Origin: Pseudomonas sp. P8_229
Lineage (GTDB): Bacteria; Pseudomonadota; Gammaproteobacteria; Pseudomonadales; Pseudomonadaceae
Direction: 5' to 3'
DNA length: 64,000 nt
Assembly: GCF_034008635.1 (NCBI RefSeq)
Contig: NZ_CP125378.1
Coordinates: forward strand, 462,501 to 526,500
Shown: in pieces, positions 1-7,959 of the stretch
How positions within the stretch are numbered: the stretch's first letter is position 1
Layout: every line of letters starts with the position of its first letter
Made by a program: the position numbers and the translations under genes
The notes under the pieces: generated by a model
Database searches by the model: none
Seen by the model: only the letters and a program-made list of their open reading frames with translations
What the model was told of the DNA's origin: nothing

Positions 1-296
1 CGGTGCTGCCAGGTATCACCCGCCTGTCGCTGATCGAACTGGCCAAGACCCGTCTGGGCCTGGAAGTGGTTGAAGGCGACGTGCTGATCGACAAGCTGTC
101 GGACTTCAAGGAAGCCGGTGCTTGCGGTACCGCTGCAGTGATCACCCCGATCGGCGGCATCAGCTACAACGACCACCTGCACGTGTTCCACAGCGAAACC
201 GAAGTCGGCCCGGTCACCCAGAAACTCTACAAAGAGCTGACCGGCGTGCAGACCGGCGACATCGAAGCGCCAGCGGGCTGGATCATCAAGGTTTGA
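1..296 (+). CDS. ilvE: Branched-chain amino acid aminotransferase, C-terminal part
   Basis: The frame is open from the left edge, so only the last ~97 residues are present and the start lies outside the window. The segment matches the C-terminal half of class-IV PLP aminotransferases of the BCAT type, with the conserved EAGACGTAAVITPIGGI stretch that lines the cofactor phosphate and substrate pocket. The family interconverts valine, leucine and isoleucine with their 2-oxo acids using glutamate, in the cytoplasm. A strong hairpin terminator follows 20 bases after the stop. The family call is firm; the exact paralogue cannot be fixed from the tail alone. Confidence 0.9.
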   Translation, partial: VLPGITRLSLIELAKTRLGLEVVEGDVLIDKLSDFKEAGACGTAAVITPIGGISYNDHLHVFHSETEVGPVTQKLYKELTGVQTGDIEAPAGWIIKV

Positions 297-316
297 TCTG
301 ACGGCTGCTGATGCAC

Positions 317-352
317 AAAAGCCCCCATCGAGTGATCGATGGGGGCTTTTTC
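317..352. terminator. Bidirectional intrinsic terminator
   Basis: The sequence AGCCCCCATCGA / TCGATGGGGGCT forms a near-perfect 12-bp stem with a short loop, with an A run on the left and a T run on the right. It can therefore end both ilvE (plus) and the convergent LysR gene (minus), whose stop codon abuts the T run. Confidence 0.9.
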
Positions 353-1229
353 ATGGGCGCTGGTTGTGTAACCACTCAATGAACACGTTGGTGTGCGCCG
401 ACGCTTGCGGTGCAATGCCGTAGTAATAACGAGGCAGTGGCATGCGCAAGTCCGGCAACGGGCAGACCAGCCGACCGCTCGACAAATGCGTGCCCAGCAA
501 CGTGGTCGGACACAGCGCGAGACCCTCGCCCTCCACAGCAGCCTCAAGTACCCGGTGCATGTAATCAAACTGGCGGATAACCTGCGTGCAGCTCTGGCCT
601 TGCCCGAAGTGCATGGCCCAGTGATGCCAGTCTTCGCGCCGCGCCCTGACGGTCAGCAAGATATGAGCACTGAGACCTGCGAGGTTTGCCAACGGCAGTC
701 GCTCAATCAATGCCGGCGCCGCGACCAGCACCAACTCGTCTTCGAACAATGCCTGCGCCTCAAGCGACGGCGCCCAGTCGTCGCGGCCACGACGGATGAC
801 AATGTCGAAATCATCCCGTGCCGGATCGGGGGACTGGGTCTGAGTGATCACCTGCGGCTCGATATGCGGATGCTGCGCCGTGAAGTCCGCCAATCGAGGC
901 GTGAGCCATAACAGGGCGAAGGACGGCCGGACATTGATCTTGACCATCGGCCGCGCCGCCTGCTGTTTCAACTCGGCAGCGGCGTCGGCAATCTGCGCCA
1001 GACCCGCACTGACTTGCTGATAAAAACGCTGGCCGGCCGGTGTCAACAGCGATTGCCGAACACGCCGTTCAAACAGCAAGACGCCCAGGTGCTCTTCAAG
1101 CAGTTTGACGTGGCGGCTGACTGCACTGTGGCTGACATGCAGTTCTTCGGCCGCCAGACTGAAGCTCTGATGGCGGGCAGCTACAGCAAAAGCGCGAACC
1201 GCATTGAGCGGGGGAAGTTGATTTTTCAT
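351..1229 (-). CDS. LysR-family transcriptional regulator (GcvA-like)
   Basis: This 292-residue protein has the LysR N-terminal winged helix-turn-helix (about residues 5-65; LNAVRAFAVAARHQSFSLAAEELHVSHSAVSRHV) and a periplasmic-binding-protein-like effector domain. The start PPLNAVRAF with the motif VSHSAVSRHVKLLE is typical of the GcvA-like subgroup. It is divergent from the LysE-type exporter at 1335, a common arrangement in which the regulator controls the exporter and itself. The effector ligand cannot be read from the sequence. Length is normal for the family. Confidence 0.9.
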   Translation of the reverse strand: MKNQLPPLNAVRAFAVAARHQSFSLAAEELHVSHSAVSRHVKLLEEHLGVLLFERRVRQSLLTPAGQRFYQQVSAGLAQIADAAAELKQQAARPMVKINVRPSFALLWLTPRLADFTAQHPHIEPQVITQTQSPDPARDDFDIVIRRGRDDWAPSLEAQALFEDELVLVAAPALIERLPLANLAGLSAHILLTVRARREDWHHWAMHFGQGQSCTQVIRQFDYMHRVLEAAVEGEGLALCPTTLLGTHLSSGRLVCPLPDLRMPLPRYYYGIAPQASAHTNVFIEWLHNQRP

Positions 1230-1334
1230 GCGTCTAATTTAGTCACATGTGCGCTGCATTTAAAGCGTTTGTCAGCGCTTTGTCGCCACGCCAATCTGCC
1301 TGCACGCAGACACGCGATTCGACGGAGCAACACC

Positions 1335-1943
1335 ATGCACAGCTACGGCCTCTTTGTCCTGTTCGCCGCCCTGACTATTTTAAGCCCTGGCCCTGGGGTG
1401 GTGCTGACCCTGTCCAACGCCGTGCGCCTGGGCTGGACCGGCGCGGTGCCAGGGATTCTGGGGATCGCCTCGGGGGCTTTCGTGGTTGCCGCCCTCAGCG
1501 CCACCAGTGTCGGCCTGCTCCTCAGCGCCTCGGCGACGGCCTTCACCGTGCTGAAATACGCCGGGGCTGCTTACCTGCTGTACCTGGGTTTCAAGAGTTG
1601 GCGTTCGGATCGTTTCCGTACCTTGCAACAGGTGCGCCCTTCTCGCCCGGGCTACCGTTTTCTGGAGGCAGCCTCGCTGCAGTTTCTCAATCCCAAAGCC
1701 ATCTTCTTCTTTCTGGCTGTGTTCCCGCAGTTCATCGACACGGAACAGGCTTTTTACCCGCAGTTCTTCAAACTGGTGGCCTCTTACGCGGTATTGGTGA
1801 TTCTGGTGCACGGCAGCTATGCCCTGCTCGCCAATGCCGCCAAAGGTTGGCTGTCGAGCCCGAAAGGATCGTGGCTGGCGGCGAAAGTCTCGGGCGTGAC
1901 CTTTGCCGGTTTCGGTCTGTTGATGGCTTCGGCAACCCGCTGA
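1335..1943 (+). CDS. LysE/RhtB-family amino acid exporter
   Basis: The protein has 202 residues and five to six predicted membrane helices. The N-terminal signature ILSPGPGVVLTLSNAVRLGW marks the LysE/RhtB family, which exports amino acids or homoserine-lactone-like compounds across the inner membrane; QFLNPKAIFFFLAVFPQF is the second family motif. The ATG at 1335 is chosen because it gives the canonical family N-terminus; the longer open frame upstream is the antisense of the LysR gene. It lies about 105 bp from the divergent LysR regulator. The substrate is unknown. Confidence 0.88.
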   Translation: MHSYGLFVLFAALTILSPGPGVVLTLSNAVRLGWTGAVPGILGIASGAFVVAALSATSVGLLLSASATAFTVLKYAGAAYLLYLGFKSWRSDRFRTLQQVRPSRPGYRFLEAASLQFLNPKAIFFFLAVFPQFIDTEQAFYPQFFKLVASYAVLVILVHGSYALLANAAKGWLSSPKGSWLAAKVSGVTFAGFGLLMASATR

Positions 1944-1963
1944 GCTCACTGCATGCGTTCAGA

Positions 1964-2791
1964 CTATTTCAACGCGATCCGCTTGCCCGCACGCCCGGCA
2001 ATCCCACTGGCCTGGCCATTCTGCTGCTTGCCCATCCGCGCCTGGGTGATCAACCCGGGGATCAACTCCCCTTCCGGCAGGTTCTTCCAGAACCGTGCCG
2101 GCAGATGCCCCTGCATGACCTTCTCGTTCAATCGCGCCGGGTTGAAGATGTGACTGTAATAGGTCAGCCACAGATCGCCCTGGGGATCGTCGACGTTTTG
2201 CGCCAGTTGCTGCCATTCAATGGGACACTGGCGCTGATGAATCAGTTGTGCGCCATCGTAATAGACACCGTCGCGCGGCGTGGCAATCAACCAGCGGTGT
2301 CGGCCCATGCGTCCGACAAAATGCTCACTGGCGCTGTGCAGGATGTCGTGGGCCGGTTCGTGCCACGCCACGTATTGCGGGCCTGGCTGATCCTGCGGGC
2401 GCTCGATGAAACGCACGAACGCATGCAGATGGTGAGCTTCGCGCTGCACCTGTTTGATCCGCCGTTGCAACTCGCTGCCGAGCTTGTCACCGGCCATCAT
2501 CGCCGTGCGGTCGCCGTGGCTGACTCGCCACAGCACTTCATACAGCAGACTCCAGCGCTGCTCGCCACGGTATCGGGCGGCTTGTTCGAGGGTGTCGAGC
2601 AATGCGCGGGGGATGCGTGCCTGGAACGGTCCCTGCCCTTCGGGCACCTGCACGTCACTGGCAAACAGATCAGCCACGCCTTCCGACGCCCAGCTCACCA
2701 GACTCGGGTCGATCTCATGACTAAGCAACCAGCGCGCCTGTTGCCGCCAGGTGTCGAACAGGTCATCGCAATCGAGATTGATCATCCCCAC
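1964..2791 (-). CDS. DUF4130 / TIGR03915-type DNA metabolism protein
   Basis: This 275-residue protein resembles the family that accompanies the radical SAM protein encoded just upstream (TIGR03915 with TIGR03916). Conserved features include the central block WHEPAHDILHSASEHFVGRM and the C-terminal YYSHIFNPARLNEKVMQGHLPARFWKNLPEG. The family is associated with DNA modification or repair, but its biochemical activity is not established. Its start overlaps the end of the upstream gene by 10 bases, so the two are translationally coupled and probably work together. In some genomes a homologue is fused to a uracil-DNA-glycosylase-like domain; no such domain is present here. Confidence 0.82.
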   Translation of the reverse strand: MGMINLDCDDLFDTWRQQARWLLSHEIDPSLVSWASEGVADLFASDVQVPEGQGPFQARIPRALLDTLEQAARYRGEQRWSLLYEVLWRVSHGDRTAMMAGDKLGSELQRRIKQVQREAHHLHAFVRFIERPQDQPGPQYVAWHEPAHDILHSASEHFVGRMGRHRWLIATPRDGVYYDGAQLIHQRQCPIEWQQLAQNVDDPQGDLWLTYYSHIFNPARLNEKVMQGHLPARFWKNLPEGELIPGLITQARMGKQQNGQASGIAGRAGKRIALK

Positions 2792-4002
2792 AACCCCATC
2801 TGCTGCGGCATCGGTCGGTCGCGTAACTGCTGATAAAGCATCTGGCTGGTGACTTCGGCCTGCTGCGGGTGGTAGTCGCAGGTGATGATGAACGGCTTGG
2901 CCTTGGCCAGCACACAGCGCATGCGCGCCACGTATTCATAGCGGATGCGCCGTTGCTGGCGCAATTGCATCAGACGTTCGGTGGTGCGCAGGCCAATGCC
3001 CGGGATGCGCGCGATCAGTGACGGTTCGGCGCGATTCAGGTCCAGCGGAAACACCTCGCGATTCTGTAGCGCCCACGCCAGTTTCGGGTCGATGTCCAAG
3101 GCCAGATTGCCCGGTCCCTTGAGCAATTCGCCGGCGCTGTAACCATAGCTGCGCAGGAGGAAGTCGGCCTGATACAAACGGTGCTCACGCATCAGCGGTG
3201 GTGCGGCCAGCGGCACGCTTTTCGGGCTGTCAGGGATCGGGCTGAAGGCCGAATAATAAACGCGCCGCAAGCGGTAGTTGCCGTACAGGGACTGGGCGCT
3301 GTGCAAAATCGTGCTGTCGTCGGTGTCATCGGCGCCGACGATCATTTGCGTACTCTGCCCGGCCGGGGCGAACTTCGCCGAACGGGGTTCGTTGAGCACC
3401 GTTTGCACGCCGGTGTAGATGGTATTCATCGCCTGCTTGATCGAACCGATCTGCTTCTCCGGCGCCAGGGTTTGCAGGCTGGCGTCGGTGGGCAATTCGA
3501 TGTTGACGCTCAGGCGATCAGCGTAGCGCCCTGCTTCCTCGATCAGTGCCGGGTCCGCCTCGGGAATGGTCTTGAGGTGGATGTAGCCGCGAAACTCGTG
3601 CTCTTCGCGCAGCAATTTCGCGACCCGCACCAGTTGCTCCATGGTGTAGTCCGCCGAGCGAATGATCCCCGAACTGAGAAACAACCCGCTGACGCAGTTG
3701 CGCCGGTAGAAATCCAGGGTCAGCGTGACCACTTCCTCCGGCGTGAAACGCGCGCGCGGCACATCGCTGGAGCGGCGGTTGACGCAATATTGGCAGTCGT
3801 AGAGGCAGAAATTGGTCAGCAATACCTTCAGCAACGAGACGCAGCGCCCGTCCGGCGTGTAGCTGTGGCAGATGCCCATGCCATCGGTCGAGCCCAGCCC
3901 GCTCTTGCCTTCGGAGCTGCGCTTGGGCGCGCCGCTGCTGGCGCAGGAGGCGTCATACTTGGCGGCGTCGGCGAGAATGCCGAGCTTGTCGATGAGTTGC
4001 AT
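2782..4002 (-). CDS. Putative DNA modification/repair radical SAM protein (TIGR03916 type)
   Basis: The protein has 406 residues with a radical SAM CxxxCxxC motif (CLYDCQYC) near residue 75, preceded by an N-terminal region with further cysteines (CASSG, CHSY). A helix-hairpin-helix-like DNA-contact motif (LIARIPGIGLRTTERLMQLR) sits near residue 330. Iron-sulfur/SAM radical chemistry plus a DNA-binding hairpin suggests chemistry on DNA or a nucleotide, but no substrate is known. It is the first gene of a two-gene operon. A LexA-type box lies about 14 bases before the ATG, supporting a DNA-damage role. Assignment rests on family recall and motif layout. Confidence 0.85.
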   Translation of the reverse strand: MQLIDKLGILADAAKYDASCASSGAPKRSSEGKSGLGSTDGMGICHSYTPDGRCVSLLKVLLTNFCLYDCQYCVNRRSSDVPRARFTPEEVVTLTLDFYRRNCVSGLFLSSGIIRSADYTMEQLVRVAKLLREEHEFRGYIHLKTIPEADPALIEEAGRYADRLSVNIELPTDASLQTLAPEKQIGSIKQAMNTIYTGVQTVLNEPRSAKFAPAGQSTQMIVGADDTDDSTILHSAQSLYGNYRLRRVYYSAFSPIPDSPKSVPLAAPPLMREHRLYQADFLLRSYGYSAGELLKGPGNLALDIDPKLAWALQNREVFPLDLNRAEPSLIARIPGIGLRTTERLMQLRQQRRIRYEYVARMRCVLAKAKPFIITCDYHPQQAEVTSQMLYQQLRDRPMPQQMGLWG

Positions 4003-4008
4003 GGCGAA

Positions 4009-4042
4009 GACTCGATACTGGTTATGCGTACAGTATCGAGTC
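4009..4042 (-). promoter_or_regulatory. LexA-type (SOS) operator inside an extended dyad
   Basis: GACTCGATACTG and CAGTATCGAGTC form a perfect 12-bp inverted repeat separated by 10 bases. The core is TACTG-N10-CAGTA, which fits the proteobacterial LexA consensus CTG-N10-CAG. It ends about 7 bases before the start of the radical SAM gene, where a repressor would block transcription. The symmetry beyond the usual LexA core is unusual. Confidence 0.7.
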
Positions 4043-4075
4043 TATCGGATTGGCACAAGGTGCAAACACAGGATC

Positions 4076-4834
4076 CTACAAAGGTGCGCGGTTACCTGCA
4101 GGAACTGCCGCAGGCTGCGACCTTTTGCTCTGTGCTTCTACCGGCAACTCGACCCCGAACCGCACCCCGATCTCCCTGCGCCCCAGCGTCGTCAGTGCCA
4201 GCGCCCGACTGTCCAGATCCTGCGTGACCCACTTGCGCTTCAACGCCGTGTGCAACAGCGCCGCCCCCAGCGAACCGCCCAGATGCGGTCGGCGCATGCT
4301 CCAGTCCAGGCACGGGCAGGCGAATTTGCGGCGCAAGGTACTCAAGTCCTGCGCCTCGATGCCCAAGCCCTCGAACAACGCCTCGCCGCTGTCGCTCAGG
4401 CGATAGGCCTGTTCGTCGGTTGCCACCAGCCACCCCGCTTCCAGCATGCGGTCGTGCAGCAACACCGCGAGCGTCCCGGCCATGTGGTCATAGCAGGTGC
4501 GGGCGAATTGCAGACGGTCCGGCGTGTGCGGTTTGAAAGTGGGTGCTGCGTTCTGGCCGATCACCATCAAGGCTTCCAGCGCTTGCGCCACGCGTGGGTC
4601 GGCGAGGCTGTAATAACGATGGCGGCCCTGTACGTGCAAGCGCACCAAGGCCAGATCCTTGAGCTTGCTCAGGTGCGCACTGGCGGTCGAGGCACTGACT
4701 TCGGCGATGGCCGCCAGCTCGGTGCTGGTGCGAGCATGGCCGTCCATCAGCGAGCAGAGGATTTTCGTGCGTGCCGGTTCGGCGATGGCGGCAGCCACTT
4801 GCGAGACGCCGATGTCTTGATGTTCTGCGTGCAT
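4076..4834 (-). CDS. ArsR/SmtB-fold transcriptional regulator, long form
   Basis: The N-terminal ~90 residues form an ArsR-type winged helix (IAEPARTKILCSLMDGHARTSTELAAIAEVSASTASAHLSKL, then the wing GRHRYYSLAD). A second domain of about 150 residues, typical of the larger ArsR proteins of this type, carries CPCLDWSMRRPHLGG. There is no classical ELCVCDL metal site, so a metal ligand is not implied. The ATG at 4834 gives the standard N-terminus; the open frame extends upstream without support. It is divergent from the P450 and probably controls it. The last ~15 codons lie in a repeat of the GCAGCCTGCG type, so the natural C-terminus may have been altered. Confidence 0.85.
   Translation of the reverse strand: MHAEHQDIGVSQVAAAIAEPARTKILCSLMDGHARTSTELAAIAEVSASTASAHLSKLKDLALVRLHVQGRHRYYSLADPRVAQALEALMVIGQNAAPTFKPHTPDRLQFARTCYDHMAGTLAVLLHDRMLEAGWLVATDEQAYRLSDSGEALFEGLGIEAQDLSTLRRKFACPCLDWSMRRPHLGGSLGAALLHTALKRKWVTQDLDSRALALTTLGRREIGVRFGVELPVEAQSKRSQPAAVPAGNRAPL
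4095..4128. repeat. Half copy of the GATCGCAGCCT palindromic repeat, inside a CDS end
   Basis: CTGCAGGAACTGCCGCAGGCTGCGACCTTTT resembles one arm of the palindromic repeat at 30514-30566 (GAGCTGGCGAAGGCTGCGATCTTT). It encodes the last residues of the ArsR-like regulator (SKRSQPAAVPAGN on the minus strand). Confidence 0.6.
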
Positions 4835-4845
4835 ATTTCGCTCCC

Positions 4846-4858
4846 CGACGAATCGTCG
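4846..4858. promoter_or_regulatory. Candidate operator between ArsR-like regulator and P450
   Basis: CGACGAATCGTCG is a perfect odd palindrome (six bases each side of one A) in the 78-bp divergent intergenic region, 11 bases upstream of the regulator start. Its position fits autoregulation and control of the P450. Assignment to this regulator is an inference. Confidence 0.45.
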
Positions 4859-4912
4859 TCGCTGCGAACTGAAGATACTCGCATCACTTTCCTGACGACA
4901 AGGCTGTGAACC

Positions 4913-6016
4913 ATGGACCCGATCATCGCTGCGACGCACGCCGATCCCTATCCCTACTACGCCGAATTGCGCGCTCAGGGCGGATTGATCTTTCATCACG
5001 AACTGAAACTGTGGGTGGCCAGCAGCGCCCGCGCGGTGTGTGCGGTGTTGGCGCATGCCGATTGCCGGGTGCGACCAGTCCAGGAACCGGTGCCCAAGGC
5101 GATTGCCTCGGGCATGGCCGGGCGAGTATTTGCTCAGTTGATGCGGATGAATGACGGCGAACGCCAGCGCTGTCCACGCTCAGCGGTCGAACCCGCGCTG
5201 CAGTTGATCGATGACAACCAGGTCCGCGCACTGGTGGCGGCGCGATTGATGACAGCGGATGCCGACGGCTTATATAAGGCGATGTTTCGTGGCCCGGTGT
5301 GCGTGGTCGCTTCGCTGCTGGGCTTCAGCCCGGCACAGGGTCGAACGATCAGTGAGCTGACGGCGGATTTCGTCGCCTGCCTTTCGCCACTGAGCAATGA
5401 TCTGCAACTGGCGGCAGCCCATGCTGCCGCTGAGCAGCTACGCGGTTATTTCATCGAGTTGCTGGCAGAACCGCCTGGCGAATTGCTCAAGGCCATCGGC
5501 CAGCGATTTGAAGGCGATGAAGAAACCCTGATCGCCAACCTGATCGGACTCTGTTCGCAGACGTTTGAGGGGACTGCCGGACTGATCGGCAATGCCTTGG
5601 TGGCGCTGCGGCGTCACCCTGATTTGCGCCACGCATCAGTGGATGCGCTGCTGGCCGAGGTTCAGCGCCTTGATCCGCCAGTGCAAAACACCCGGCGTTT
5701 TGTTGCGCAATCCTGTGAGATCGATGGCGTGCGGGTCGAGGCTGGCGAGGTGATTCTGGTGTTGCTGGCCTCGGCCAATCGCGATTCCTCGTTAAATGAA
5801 CAGCCTGATCGATTATTGCTCGATCGTCCGAATCGGCGCAGTTTCAGCTTTGGCAGCGGGCGGCATCAGTGTCCGGGGCAAGCGCTGGCGCTGAGCATTG
5901 CCGCTGCGACTGTCAAAGAAATCCTTGAGCAGGGTGTGAATCTGCAGCGACTGGCCTGGCATTACCGCCCATCTCTCAATGGACGGATTGCGCTGTTCAG
6001 CGCGGTACAGCCTTAA
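4913..6016 (+). CDS. Cytochrome P450
   Basis: This 367-residue cytoplasmic P450 has the heme-binding motif FSFGSGRHQCPG (Cys near residue 320), the ExxR pair EVQR (near 247) and an I-helix oxygen-activation stretch FEGTAGLIG. It is slightly shorter than typical bacterial P450s (about 400), mainly because the N-terminus starts close to the family block DPIIAATHADPYPYYAELRAQGGL. The family uses electrons from ferredoxin or flavodoxin partners to hydroxylate small organics; no partner gene is adjacent and the substrate is unknown. It is divergent from the ArsR-like regulator. Its stop codon overlaps that of the convergent dmeF by four bases. Confidence 0.92.
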   Translation: MDPIIAATHADPYPYYAELRAQGGLIFHHELKLWVASSARAVCAVLAHADCRVRPVQEPVPKAIASGMAGRVFAQLMRMNDGERQRCPRSAVEPALQLIDDNQVRALVAARLMTADADGLYKAMFRGPVCVVASLLGFSPAQGRTISELTADFVACLSPLSNDLQLAAAHAAAEQLRGYFIELLAEPPGELLKAIGQRFEGDEETLIANLIGLCSQTFEGTAGLIGNALVALRRHPDLRHASVDALLAEVQRLDPPVQNTRRFVAQSCEIDGVRVEAGEVILVLLASANRDSSLNEQPDRLLLDRPNRRSFSFGSGRHQCPGQALALSIAAATVKEILEQGVNLQRLAWHYRPSLNGRIALFSAVQP

Positions 6017-6951
6017 GCGCTGTGCAACTCGATGGTCAGGTGCGACAGCTCATGCACTGGCGCCAACCGCTCGCGAATCGCCTGCGCGGTGACGCCGGCG
6101 GCTGCCACCACACTGACAATCGCCGCCCGCGCCTGCGGGCCGACCTGCCAGACGTGCAGATCGCTGATGCGCACATCGTCGGAGGTTTCCAGCAGCTCGC
6201 GGATCTCCGCCGCCACGGGCTCATCAGTGGCGTCGAGCAGCACCGCAGCGCTGTCGCGCATCAGGTTGTAGGCCCACTTGGCGATGACGATTGCGCCGAC
6301 AATACCCATCACCGGGTCCAGCCATACCCAACCGAGGTAACGCCCGGCCAGCAACGCGGCAATTGCCAGCACCGAGGTCAGGGCGTCAGCCAGCACGTGG
6401 ACGTAGGCCGAGCGCAGGTTGTTGTCGTGATGGTGATGATGTTCGTGACCGTGGTCATGCTGATGGCCGTGACCATGACCGTGATGGCCCATCAGCAGGA
6501 AGGCACTGAGGATGTTTACGCCCAACCCGACAATGGCAATCACGGTCGCTTCGCCAAACGCCACGGTGGTCGGTTCGAACAAACGAAAAATCGACTCGCC
6601 AGCAATGCCCAGCGACACCAGCCCCAGCACCATCGCCGAGGCGAAACCGGCCAGATCGCCGACCTTGCCGGTACCGAAACTGTAGCGCCGGTTGTTCGCG
6701 TTGCGCCTCGCGAAACCGTAAGCCGCCGCGGCAATGCCCAATGCGCCGGCGTGGGTCGCCATATGGAATCCGTCGGCCAGCAACGCCATGGATCCGGTGA
6801 TATAACCGGCGGCGATCTCGCCGATCATCATCACAAACGTCAGCGCCACCACCCACAAGGTGCGGCGGGCGTTTTCGTCGTGGGACGCGCCGAGAAACTG
6901 GTGATCGTGGCTGAAGCGGTCTGCGCTTGGGGTCAGGCTCATGAAGGTCAT
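6013..6951 (-). CDS. dmeF: Cation diffusion facilitator, Co2+/Ni2+ efflux (DmeF type)
   Basis: The protein has 312 residues and six predicted membrane helices, followed by a cytoplasmic C-terminal metal-sensing domain. CDF metal-site residues are visible in LLADGFHMATH (helix II, ADxxH) and HVLADALTS (helix V). A very histidine-rich loop (HHGHGHGHQHDHGHEHHHHH) between helices IV and V is typical of DmeF-like transporters of cobalt and nickel. It begins three bases after dmeR, so both form one operon controlled by DmeR. Zinc transport cannot be excluded by sequence, but the RcnR-type regulator argues for Ni/Co. Confidence 0.9.
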   Translation of the reverse strand: MTFMSLTPSADRFSHDHQFLGASHDENARRTLWVVALTFVMMIGEIAAGYITGSMALLADGFHMATHAGALGIAAAAYGFARRNANNRRYSFGTGKVGDLAGFASAMVLGLVSLGIAGESIFRLFEPTTVAFGEATVIAIVGLGVNILSAFLLMGHHGHGHGHQHDHGHEHHHHHDNNLRSAYVHVLADALTSVLAIAALLAGRYLGWVWLDPVMGIVGAIVIAKWAYNLMRDSAAVLLDATDEPVAAEIRELLETSDDVRISDLHVWQVGPQARAAIVSVVAAAGVTAQAIRERLAPVHELSHLTIELHSA

Positions 6952-6954
6952 GCT

Positions 6955-7230
6955 CTATTTGGAATAACGGCGGATGGCTTGCAGCAAATCTTCGGCGCCC
7001 TGGGCGCGTTGTTCGTCGCTGAGGTCGGGATGGGCCACGTGCTCGCGGGTGTGGGCCTCGATAAATTGCTCCATCAAACCGTTGACCGCCCCGCGAATCG
7101 CCGCCACCAGGTGCAAGGTCTTGGCGCAGTCAGCGTCGCCCTCGAGCGCTTTCTCCACCGCCTGCACCTGCCCGGCAATGCGCCGGACGCGGTTGAGCAG
7201 TTCGTCTTTGTGTTCGTGAATGTGTGACAT
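6955..7230 (-). CDS. dmeR: Ni/Co-sensing repressor of the RcnR/CsoR family (DmeR)
   Basis: The 91-residue all-helical protein carries the residues that define RcnR-type Ni/Co sensors at exactly the expected positions: His3, Cys35, His60 and His64. CsoR copper sensors have a Cys-His-Cys set instead. The ATG at 7230 is chosen because it places His3 correctly; the upstream in-frame extension is unsupported. RcnR relatives repress efflux genes and are released by Ni(II) or Co(II). It is the first gene of the dmeR-dmeF operon, directly behind a C-tract operator. Confidence 0.9.
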   Translation of the reverse strand: MSHIHEHKDELLNRVRRIAGQVQAVEKALEGDADCAKTLHLVAAIRGAVNGLMEQFIEAHTREHVAHPDLSDEQRAQGAEDLLQAIRRYSK

Positions 7231-7253
7231 ACCTATACCCCCTACCCCTATAT
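7231..7253 (-). promoter_or_regulatory. dmeR: Candidate DmeR/RcnR operator
   Basis: The plus strand reads ACCTATACCCCCTACCCCTA: two C/G tracts flanked by TAT/ATA. This is the architecture of RcnR and DmeR binding sites (a G-tract flanked by AT-rich inverted repeats). It touches the dmeR start codon, so it would overlap the 5' leader or promoter. Confidence 0.6.
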
Positions 7254-7625
7254 GGCGAGCATGGTCGTCGATTGCATCGTGCAGTGGCAAGTTGTAATTG
7301 GCATTTTCAGAATAAATGGCGCTTTCAGTGCGACTGACCGCTGCGCAAGCGCACTCATGGCCGAAGGGTCTACAGATCCGCTGCTCGGAAGCGTTAACAA
7401 AAGACGTACTGCGAAGTGATTCCCGGGCGTTACACCGGGTGTTTCAACGGCGAAACAGTCACTGACAAAACAGTCGTTTGAGCGAACTAACCGCCTGTCT
7501 GAATTTCAACCGTCATACATACATTCAGATGCACTACGGATAGCATGCGCGCCGTATTTCCAATTGGCATATCAGTTGACCAAAGAGTCAACAAAACCAG
7601 GAATCCCCTACAACTTTAACAAACC
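7254..7625. other. Intergenic region with two small dyads, no gene seen
   Basis: No convincing coding frame is present. Visible signals are an 11-base palindrome ACACCGGGTGT (7432-7442) and the dyad GTTGAC-N6-GTCAAC (7575-7592), the latter about 50 bases before the next small gene and a possible operator for it. Confidence 0.4.
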
Positions 7626-7640
7626 TTGCAGAGAACTAAG

Positions 7641-7913
7641 TTGCGCGACGATTTTGCAATCAATCAGGCCAACGGCCTGGAGTGTATCTATCTGTCGATG
7701 ACAGAACGCTTTCAACTCGACTGTTTTATCGGCCACTACATAAAGACCCGAAACCTGCGTTCAGTGCCAGACATCGAACGCATCCTGTGCAGCACCCTGG
7801 AAAGCTATCCCGGCCACCCGCCAGTGATGGTCAACGAGCTCAACGCGTGGATCGACAGGACCTTGGGTTATCGGGCGTCACACCCGGACTTCCCACAGTT
7901 GGAAGACCTCTGA
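7641..7913 (+). CDS. Small hypothetical protein
   Basis: A 90-residue soluble protein if translation begins at the TTG at 7641 (reading LRDDFAINQANGLECIYL); an ATG at codon 20 (near 7698) would give about 71 residues (MTERFQLDCFIGHYIKTRNLRSVPDIERILCS). Helical, no membrane segment, no recognised domain. The codon use is normal for the genome and a strong terminator follows directly, so it is probably a real gene. The start is unsure because there is only a weak AGAG upstream of the TTG. Confidence 0.55.
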   Translation: MRDDFAINQANGLECIYLSMTERFQLDCFIGHYIKTRNLRSVPDIERILCSTLESYPGHPPVMVNELNAWIDRTLGYRASHPDFPQLEDL

Positions 7914-7920
7914 AACAACG

Positions 7921-7950
7921 AAAAAGCCCCGCAATTGCGGGGCTTTTCGC
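7921..7950. terminator. Intrinsic terminator
   Basis: AAAAAGCCCCGCAATTGCGGGGCTTTT is a perfect stem flanked by A and T runs, just after the stop of the small gene and before the end of the convergent small gene. It can act on both strands. Confidence 0.9.
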
Positions 7951-7959
7951 AAAACGGAT

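Noticed and set aside
1247..2833. 528-codon plus-strand frame
   Set aside because: It covers lysE in another frame and the DUF4130 gene on the other strand; the sequence has no domain and is typical of a high-GC shadow frame.
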